64,000 bases of DNA from Megamerina dolium (lineage: Eukaryota > Arthropoda > Insecta > Diptera > Megamerinidae): positions 18,013,345 to 18,077,344 of the forward strand of contig OY978527.1 of assembly GCA_963854835.1 (NCBI GenBank), written 5' to 3'. The translations under genes were made by a program, and so were the position numbers. The notes under the pieces were generated by a model, which was not told the DNA's origin, did no database searches, and saw only the letters and a list, made by a program, of their open reading frames with translations. This document shows positions 56,349 through 64,000 of this stretch, piece after piece. Every line of letters starts with the position of its first letter. Within the stretch, counting starts at the first letter, position 1.

Positions 56349-57740
56349 GTTTGTTTAAATTGAAGTCGGCATCCACTGTATCTTAAGAACTTGATGCACA
56401 AAGGTACATAATCGGCTGATCCTATTATAATCCTCAATTTGATTGCTACTGAATGTACGAAAATTATGAAGAGTGACGACAATGATGATGATGATAGGGA
56501 TTCTTTCAGATTTTCATCTGCAAACAGCGCACATACGAACATACATATTCGTTGTTGTATTAATTTATGATGATGATTAAGATACTGAATGGTACTAGCA
56601 GACAGTCATCTTTATATGTACAAATGTCAGTAAAAAGCACAACACTGAGATAAAGGTCGAGTTGAAGAAGAAGAAAAAAAAAAAACTACTTTTGAGCATT
56701 AAAATTATTTCAATTGACATGATGATCAACAATGATCGACTGGTGTATATACGAATATTGTAGGCGGCATATGGGTGGGACTTTTGGTATGAATGGTTTA
56801 ATGTTTTTGTGTCTTTACTTATTTTATGTATACTAATACTTAGATTATTTAATGATCATCTCATGCATTTTCTTTTCAAATTAATTTATGATTCGTTTAA
56901 GTGAAATGTGTGTGTGAGTCCATTTTGATGACAACGACCTTTATTGCTTGTAGTAATGGTTTGTTTGTTTGTATTCATAATTGTGCGATTATATGGAGGT
57001 TATTCAAGAAAAACAAAAAAAAAAAAATAAAAATAAAATAAAGATATAGTCTATTATTTTCTTTTACTCTTTGGTTTCACATATGTTTTTTATTTATATG
57101 CTTCAACTAGTATTTATGACTAATCACTTGGAAGATGTATGTATGTATGAGTAATACATTCATGAGATAATTTATTTGTTTGACTGCATAAAGAAAGTTT
57201 TTGCTTTTCTCCTATTGTTCTTATTTATATAGTTTATATCTTGTCTTATTTTGTTCTAATTTCAATAATAATGAACTTTTAGAAATCATATTGATACAGA
57301 TTTTATTTAGCAATTGAAAGTGCTGGAGTATTAATTCCGGATAAATTCAACTTCTATTTTAGTACTACAAAACATGAAATAAATTAAAACAATGAGAAAC
57401 TAAGTCTTTAATGTTTTTGGGTTGTCGGCATAGACCATGATTCTTAGAGGATGTCTACAAAAAAAAAAACAAAAAATGTGTAACGAATTTAAACCACATG
57501 ATTTTGGAGTCCATTGGACACCATCAAAATTTGAAGCGAAATGATCTGTGAACATTTCATGAGAGTCATGTGCCAAAAATAATTATTTATCATGGATTTT
57601 CATTCTTTTCATTCTTCAGTTTGCAAATTCAAAATTAATACAATCAAAAGCATCTAGAGCTCTAATGATTAGGGTTGCTCTGCATATCTATAGTATATTC
57701 TCTCTCCTTAATTCAACATAACTCAACTCACTCTAATGGC
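56349..57740. other. Non-coding AT-rich sequence
   Basis: No recognised content; GATGATGAT patch near 56480 and poly-A tracts near 56675 and 57015. Confidence 0.4.
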
Positions 57741-57744
57741 GAGT

Positions 57745-57960
57745 AAATACTAAGGGGGATTACTCTGGAAGCTGTGAGAGCGCGTTTTATTAAAACGTAA
57801 ATTTTGTAGTGGACCTCCTCTAAGCGATGTAAATAGGGAACAAATATGTTTAGAAAAAGTATTAAAGAGCAACCATGATTGGGAGTCCAACTTACAACTC
57901 AACCCCGAAGAGGCCGATTCTTGGTATTTGAATGAATACTTCAACTTTCATCACTATTTT
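57745..57960 (+). repeat. Dispersed ~200 bp repeat, single unit
   Basis: GTAGTGGACCTCCTCTAAGC, ATGTTTAGAAAAAGTATTAA, CAACTCAACCCCGAAGAGGC, CGATTCTTGGTATTTG and AATACTTCAACTTTCATC, in family order. Confidence 0.5.
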
Positions 57961-58189
57961 AAGTTAGAAACAAAATATGATCCGACCGAGTCAAACCAAT
58001 CCCATTTTGGGCAAATGTAAATTGCTTCACCAGTCGTCTTTGTGCTTTGAACACTGACGTTTGTCAGAAACCCCAGGAGCTCAAAAGTTCTTTAGTAATT
58101 GGTTCATCTAGCGAGCGTTAGATCTTTCTTTTAGGCTGCATCCTTTAACGGGTTCCGAATATAACACCTTCTTAGCTGTAGCGTGTTGT

Positions 58190-58475
58190 TTCATTCGTTC
58201 GACATTACCGAGTCAGTACAACCGATGGATTTAGATGCTCTTAAGTACGTGAACAGCACTATTATTCAGCTCAGGTTGTTTTTTATTCGGTATTCGCCAC
58301 CAACGCGAATAGGTCCAACGATTTTGCGTAGGACTTGTCTTTTAGAAACCCCAAGCATTGTCTCATCAGATGATTCAGCTCCATATGGAAAGACTGGCAA
58401 AGAAGGACTGTGAAAGATCGGGATCGACTGCTCAATTGTTTACTGAGCTCAAAGTAGCACCAGTGACCAATTACT
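58190..58475 (-). pseudogene. RTE fragment, C-terminal end
   Basis: Reverse complement of the RTE copy at about 40590-40870: CGGTATTCGCCACCAACGCG, AGGTCCAACGATTTTGCGTA and GTTTACTGAGCTCAAAGTA. On the - strand it reads VLRKIVGPIRVGGEYRI with gaps. Heavily decayed. Confidence 0.75.
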
Positions 58476-58742
58476 AGACTAGATTACTTTACTACATTAC
58501 CAATTACTTGACCAGATAGACTTTCATTGTATTGTAATCGTCGATGATTATCTTGTCTAGAGTCCAGGTATCTGAAGCTTTATGAGTAACATTTTCTGAA
58601 ATTATTGTAACTTACTAATTTTCACTATTATGACACAGGAATTTCGACGGTTTTTTTTATAATTAATAAATTAAGTAATTAATAAATAAATAAATTAAAT
58701 AATTAAAATATTCTACACAAAAAAAATTAAAATTTTTATATA

Positions 58743-59111
58743 AATAAATAAATAAATATGTGGCATTTAAAGCCCCAAAGGGCTCATTGGCCGAGCTTCT
58801 CTTCCATTACTGTTGTGCGTCTTAAATTTTGGACAATATTAGAAGGGACCTACTTATTTTAGCCGGTTCCGAAAGGCAGAACACTTGTGACATCACTTTT
58901 TCTGAGCTTTGTCACAAAGTTCTTTTAGAAGCTTTTTCATGGCAAGTTGTTACTGTCGGAAGAATTGCCAATTGCTTGCCGACAGGTGGGTAACGTTCGA
59001 AAGAAAAATCTTATCGATATTAAATTTGTTATGCATCAGCCGGGGATTGAACCACGACCTACAGATCAGAAGGTGAACACACTAACCACTGAGCTACGGC
59101 ACCCATTTTAT
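58743..59111 (-). repeat. tRNA-derived SINE, copy 7 (complete)
   Basis: Complete copy with (TAAA)n tail at the low end and tRNA-like head at the high end (- strand GGGTGCCGTAGCTCAGTGG). A perfect 13-base target duplication AAATTTTTATATA lies at 58730-58742 and 59112-59124, so the insertion is fairly young. Confidence 0.92.
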
Positions 59112-59339
59112 AAATTTTTATATACACATTTTAAACATAATTTTTAAAAGATATTTTGTTCTAAAAGTAATAGCATAGTTTTCTTATTTTCGAACCTAAA
59201 CCAGAACCAAATGATATCTTGATTGGAGTCAAAACAAAAATTTAATTCGTGCTGGATCTGAAGGCCGTTTAGCAAAATTGCTTTGTATTTATAAACATGA
59301 AAATTAAGGAAATTTTTTAAAGCAGCTTCAGTAAATGAA

Positions 59340-59412
59340 AGTCCTCCAATAGACCTGGCTAAGCTTCTTTTTCCAGTAGAGTTGTGCATGTTAAATCTGT
59401 ACAGTAGGCATT
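59340..59412 (-). repeat. Decayed SINE body fragment
   Basis: AAGCTTCTTTTTCCAGTAGA, GTTGTGCATGTTAAATCTG and TACAGTAGG match the tail-proximal body of the SINE with many changes. Confidence 0.55.
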
Positions 59413-60149
59413 CCATAGTTTAAAACGCGATCACATCATCCATATATAAAGCCATTGATTGATCCATAGTATAAACTTTTGAATTTCAGTAACCAAAAAA
59501 ATTAATATTGGTAATTTCATGCTTGGAAATTATGGATTTGTCGATGTATTTTAAGGTTGGAAATTTTGTGTTTATAGCACATAAGATATCACGATTAATT
59601 CACCTTACCATTTTTGCTTCAGTTTAAAATAATTTTATAAAAACACAAGTCAAAATAATTGAAACAAATGACAAAATCTGACAATTTAAAAAAAGCTCTT
59701 CATATATTGTTACAAATTTTAACTTTGCTTTGCATACACTCACATAAAAAATATATATTTTTTTTTGCTTTTCTTAATTTCAGTTTAATCTTATCACAAT
59801 TTTTATTGCCATCACTGTATTGCATGTGGGGAATATGAATATAAATATGACAGCCTGGAAGTATGCAATGAGTAATGCGTAAACATGACAACCGACGAAG
59901 TTATTCTACGGTAAGTTGATGATTTGTTTTATTTATTTTATTGTATCTGCACATTAATATTGGCTATTTTCAATATGAGATTAAATTTGTCGGAGGATTT
60001 TTTCTGAAGAGGAGGGAAACAAGAGTAGTTAGATTAATAATAGTCTGGTAATAAGTATAGCATAAATAGAATTGGTAAATAGATATAACGATTCAATAAT
60101 CTCTATGGAGCGGAAACAAATATCATTGTTTTTTTGTTCTTTCTAACGA
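59413..60149. other. Non-coding AT-rich sequence
   Basis: Nothing recognised apart from possible distal polyadenylation signals for the - strand gene near 59930. Confidence 0.4.
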
Positions 60150-60498
60150 TTCGAATTGAAATCTGCGTGTGCGTGTATGTCCATGAGGATATTATAATTT
60201 ATTTTTCTGTTCGATTCAATTTTCATTCCTTGTATTGTACTATAATAATCTTCAATTAACGTACATATGAATTGTACATGAGCCATAACCTTAAGCAGAG
60301 CACAACATACAATGTAAGAGATAGAATAAGGTGAAGAGTAAGTAACATTGATATATGAAAACAATAATTAAATTACAAAACACTCAGCACAACCTCTCTG
60401 TTCATTTTGGTGTATTGGGTTCTTGTTTGTTATCTCATTTGTTAACAGCATTTCCTTTCGTTTCCTTTACACTATCCCTCAATTGATTTGTTTTTTCT
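60150..60498 (-). other. Putative 3' UTR of the - strand gene
   Basis: AT-rich sequence following the stop on the - strand, without an open frame of note. AATAAA on the - strand lies at 60203-60198, about 300 bases after the stop; more copies lie near 59930. The end of the transcript is inferred. Confidence 0.35.
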
Positions 60499-61504
60499 TC
60501 ATACACGCGCCTGATGTGCACGATAAGCAAGCTCCATCGAATCTGTGGCTGACGTAGACGTCACGCTATCCTCCTTCGGTAATACTTTGCCTTCAGCTAG
60601 TAACGATGTTGTACTTAAGGACAAATCCCTACGCTTGCGACGTTTTCCAACAAGAGTTGGCGCAATGCCAGTGGATACGGTGCCCAATTGTAATAGCAAA
60701 GGATTACTAACCAATGCTGCCGCTAAACCCAATACGGCAGCACTAGCCAATGGTATGAGAAAGCTTTTGGCGAGCAAAGCCTTTTGCGAAAATTCTGCAT
60801 TTGATCCTTTATGTGCGGCCGGATCATGTACATGCTCCAGGGGAAAAGTATATGAATATTCACCACCAGCACCAGCGTAATGTCCTTTGTGTTGATGATG
60901 GCCATAAACATCGAATGGTATTCCTTCGCCACTATGACCATAATAACCACCACCACCACCGGCAGGAATACCATGTGCGGTGTGCTGGTAGTGTGCCCCA
61001 CCAGGTGGTACTGCATAATCGATGTAGTGTCCACTGTCATATGGGCGTCCTTCATAACCATAACCACTGGCCGAATGTCCTACTGCCGCATAGGCACTTG
61101 CACCAGCATCTGGATTACCGTAGTGTTCTGTGGTAAGTCAAAGTTAAAAATTTGTGTGTATACTCAATGAAAATATTCTTTTATGTTTATTTTCCAAACT
61201 CGCCATTATGTTTTACTTACTCACACTTATTCTATCCTGTATGGAATTACTATTGCTTGCTGATCCTTTAAGCTGTTGCCAGTTATGCTGTGCATTACTT
61301 AGATAATTGTTGCCACTATTGTTGTCTGTAGGACTACCGACTCCATATTTACTTCGTCCATTTGTATCAGGAAATGTAACGGGCTTAGATATGAAACCTG
61401 ATGTTGCGCTGTCACGATGATTATGATAGTTGCTCCCTGAAGATGAGGATGATGATGTGGACGTTGATGATGAGGATGGACTGGGTGCGGATGAACCAGG
61501 TCCT
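60499..61504 (-). CDS. Unrecognised protein, last two coding exons (Ser-rich, Gly/His/Tyr-rich, hydrophobic segment, polybasic site)
   Basis: Two exons join in phase: 61504-61221 (acceptor TTTTCAG, donor GTAAGT) and 61127-60499 (acceptor CACAG, stop TGA at 60501-60499), separated by a 93 bp intron. They encode 303 residues. The first exon is a Ser/Thr/Asn-rich stretch. The second opens HYGNPDAGASAYAAVGHSAS, continues as Gly/His/Tyr repeats, then has a roughly 30-residue hydrophobic segment around FLIPLASAAVLGLAAALVSN. This is followed by TLVGKRRKRRDLSL, a basic cluster that could be a furin-type cleavage site, and an end AYRAHQARV. The composition suggests a secreted or membrane-anchored insect protein. 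I do not recognise the family. Further 5' exons must exist: no start codon fits, and the exon at 61504 begins inside a codon. A Met shown at 60777 would be a TTG codon and is not a start. Confidence 0.75.
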
Positions 61505-62169
61505 CTGAAAAGGGAGAAAATATGTGTATAGAAAAACAAATTACTTTGAATTGTTTCGGCTGAGACAAAGAAAATATTTAGTTCTTATAAGTTAATGTAT
61601 TGTACCTCTATAAATATGTAATCCTATTTTGTTGGAATCACTATTTAGTTAAAAAACATTTCTTTCACGATTAATTTTCGAGTGTATGGTTAAGCTGTGG
61701 AGAACAAGCATTACTGCTCCTACCTAATTCCTTTAAAATCTTATCTAAAACGGTTAAGTGAATTTTAATTAGTTTAGTTTTGTTCTCTAAAGCTACTCGT
61801 AATACCTTTTTCTAGGTTTGAGCTTCCTCAAACCTAACCAGATAATATTTTACAGATTTCTGAATGAGCCCACTTGTTGAAGCCATAGCTCTACCAACCA
61901 GTCCAGGCCACGTCGGAAAGACCAAAATTTATTGATTCAATGAAGAACTCTTCCGGCAGTAAAAAAGTGGCAATCTTAAAGAATTTGAAAGAGCTCTATG
62001 ATAACCACATGATCAATTTTGCTCCAATAGAAATTTACCATAAGAAATCAGGTAAAACAAGAAAGAACTCTCATAAGCTCTTAAATGACCGAACTGTATG
62101 CCAAATATCAAACTTCCTTATGGTTTGGTACAAAATGCGAAAATTTAAGCAGTCAAAACTCAAAAAACA
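61505..62169. other. Intron of the - strand gene (presumed)
   Basis: The end at 61505 is a good - strand acceptor (polypyrimidine TTTTCTCCCTTTTCAG). No upstream exon was recognised. The + frame at 61940-62185 has no domain. Confidence 0.4.
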
Positions 62170-62540
62170 ATACATCAATGCCTGAGTTCGGTATTCCGGG
62201 AAATCTCATTCGCACGAGTTGAACGAGGACAAGACGAAATACCTAGTATCAGTAAACAAAAAGTACCGGCGTCATGGACAAAACATCACTGTTCGGAACT
62301 ACATTTTCGAAGCCGTAAGGAACTTCGCGTATCTGGAGAGCAGCAAGTCAAGCTTGCTCTCGAAGAATGAAAACTATACTCAAAAATTCTTCCATCATGC
62401 CTTCACGTCACCTCAAATGAGATGATGTTTGGAATTTTCGAAAGAATAGTCCTTCACAAGGTCTTTGGACTTATTTGCGTTGACGGCGAGTCCCGAACAA
62501 GCTACAACTGTGAGCTCTTTATGTTGTAAGTAGATGTTGA
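62170..62540 (+). pseudogene. RTE fragment with internal deletion
   Basis: ATGCCTGAGTTCGGTATTCC matches the RTE copy near 40045. It jumps directly to GAACGAGGACAAGACGAAAT (RTE near 40383) and continues to GACTTATTTGCGTTGACGGC (RTE near 40750). About 300 bases of reverse transcriptase including the YADD box are deleted. Decayed beyond 62430. Confidence 0.75.
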
Positions 62541-62589
62541 GGGATTGGTCGATTAGTTTATTAGCGGATTAATATCCATCAACTGCGAA

Positions 62590-63190
62590 ACTGCAATACG
62601 AAGCTGTATCCATAGATAAAAAAATAGAATGCTATGCCTTTAGATTAAACGGAGCTTCAAAGTGAATTTCAGAAGATAAAAGCTCAGCCTCTGGAGTGAA
62701 AAAATTTTCTAAGGGATCCTCATAACAATGTAAAACGATAACGATAGCCTTAAGGAAATACAAGATTATGACTCTAGAAAAAAGTCTCACAAAAATCAAT
62801 ACCTTTTCTCTGGAATGACCGTGGGTGGCTTTTATTAGAGCTTGATAAAGAACAAGACTGTCCCTCTAGTATGGTTTGAGCTCTCAAAGAAATCTAACAA
62901 AATACATGCAGTGTCTCTAAAACGATTTTAACCCTTAAATAAATCTGACAAAAATATGATACTGTATTTCCAGCATGATTGAACCTCTGTGAAGATTGTG
63001 TTTCTAGAATTATGGGGACACTTGAGAGAATATAAAATATACGGAAATTTCTATAGAATAACTGGATGTTTGAAGAGGTCTTAAGAGGACTTTAAAAGAA
63101 ATACTAGGCTATACTTCTTGAATGACTTAACGTCTTGCGATAATTTCAAAAAATTAAATACTATGTCTCAAGAGGAACATTTCTTTTAAT
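62590..63190 (+). repeat. Degenerate minisatellite, units of about 55 bp
   Basis: Successive variants of AAATCTGACAAAAATATGAT, ACTGTRTYTCTARAATGATT and GAACYCT are seen from about 62760 to 63060, with weaker flanking copies. No coding content. Confidence 0.5.
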
Positions 63191-63373
63191 TTATCCAATG
63201 ACTCAGAGAAAGTTATGATCACATAACTATCAGGAAAAAGAAGCTCATGAAGAGATAGTCAACTATATTTTCTAATTTGGGTTGGAAAAAACGTTTGGAC
63301 AAGACTCTTCCGAGTTGTTCGTAAATTTTTGAGGTGAGATGATTGCTTGGATTTTTGCGATAGAAAAAGCCGA

Positions 63374-63375
<2 letters not shown>

Positions 63376-63465
<90 letters not shown>

Positions 63466-63484
63466 TTTTTTATATATGTATATA

Positions 63485-63540
<56 letters not shown>
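63376..63540. repeat. Long TA microsatellite abutting an RTE fragment
   Basis: About 80 TA units with a TG/TTTTT interruption near 63462-63490. The right end runs straight into RTE sequence at 63541. Tyr/Ile frames over it are artefacts. Confidence 0.96.
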
Positions 63541-63541
<1 letters not shown>

Positions 63542-64000
63542 TCGAGCGAGGGCTCGTCTTCTCAATTGCTTACTCAGTCCAAAGTAACACTTGTTACCAA
63601 GAGTTGTCCTACGCATGGTCTCCAGGCTGAAGTCATTGTTGATGCGTGTTGTCCAAGGCGCCGGGACTCTTTGTTTGTAGACACTAGGTACTTCGTCTTG
63701 CCGTAGTTCACCGTTGGAGCCATTCGACGAGACTCTCTTTCCAACTCTGAGAATGCGGCACTGAATGCTCGTGTGTTCATGCCGATTATATCAATATCGT
63801 CGGCATACTTTTCTCCATAATAAGTTTGAAGAAGTCGCACGATAACGAATCACCTTGTCTGAAACCTCATTCAGTATTAAATAGAGGGTGAGGTGTTTCT
63901 CATTTTTCACTGCACAACGAGAGTTAAGCAGTGTTATTCTTCAAATCCGAATGAGTTTTGCAGGTATCGGATCGTCGAAAGCGGCTTTATAATAGACGAC
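63541..64000 (-). pseudogene. RTE fragment, reverse transcriptase region, running off the window
   Basis: The - strand matches the RTE copy from about 40600 back to 40005. It carries KYADDIDIIGMNTRAFSAAF (YADD box), ELERESRRM and [18 protein letters not shown] in the frame 63840-63574, then broken frames to the window end. A deletion joins sequence near 40455 to sequence near 40505. The element's 5' part should lie past 64000. Confidence 0.82.

Noticed and set aside
60545..61170. Overlapping + strand open frames rich in His/Thr
   Set aside because: They oppose the in-phase - strand exons and have no family resemblance.
1..64000. CRISPR arrays, ribosome binding sites, bacterial operons or phage features
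   Set aside because: The sequence is eukaryotic (spliced exons, SINEs, mariners); no regularly spaced short direct repeats with unique spacers were seen.

Overview
The window reads as nuclear DNA of a higher fly (Diptera). It is AT-rich, has short GT-AG introns, carries mariner, pogo, Tc1-like and RTE elements, and its one large gene is a clear orthologue of the Drosophila Rho-GAP gene Graf. A tephritid-like fruit fly is my guess, but nothing here fixes the genus.

Only two protein-coding host genes can be supported. The first is Graf on the + strand. Nine coding exons run from 14069 to 24102 and join in frame to 895 residues: the end of the BAR domain, PH, RhoGAP, a long Gly/Ser-rich linker, and SH3 with the stop. 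The start of the BAR domain is not visible, so 1-14068 is probably a long intron of the same gene. The second is an unrecognised gene on the - strand at 60499-61504. Its last two coding exons encode a Ser-rich, then Gly/His/Tyr-rich protein with a hydrophobic segment and a polybasic site. Its 5' exons are not seen.

The rest is mobile DNA and decayed repeats. 1-14 kb holds a long TA microsatellite, tRNA-headed SINE copies, a non-LTR RNase H remnant, a Tc1-like remnant and an internally deleted mariner. Graf introns hold a SINE 15 bp past a splice donor, a mariner with long terminal inverted repeats and an almost full-length mariner. 24-37 kb holds the Graf 3' UTR, a small TA-flanked MITE, a large inverted repeat split by a TTAA-flanked MITE, a retrovirus-like gag remnant and two further TTAA-type MITEs. 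37.8-41.05 kb is an RTE retrotransposon with an intact endonuclease region and a broken reverse transcriptase. 42-51 kb holds two more TTAA MITEs, a pogo-like element with a transposase intron, and two mariner-type copies. 52-64 kb holds a second non-LTR remnant, more SINEs and RTE fragments, the - strand gene, a degenerate minisatellite and a second long TA tract.

The most interesting pattern is a group of five TTAA-type MITEs (27.2, 32.1, 34.6, 42.6 and 47.6 kb). Their terminal inverted repeats differ, but parts of a recognisable interior are shared in a fixed orientation. Several of them sit inside other repeats, which gives a relative insertion order. All readings were made by eye; boundaries of decayed repeats are approximate.
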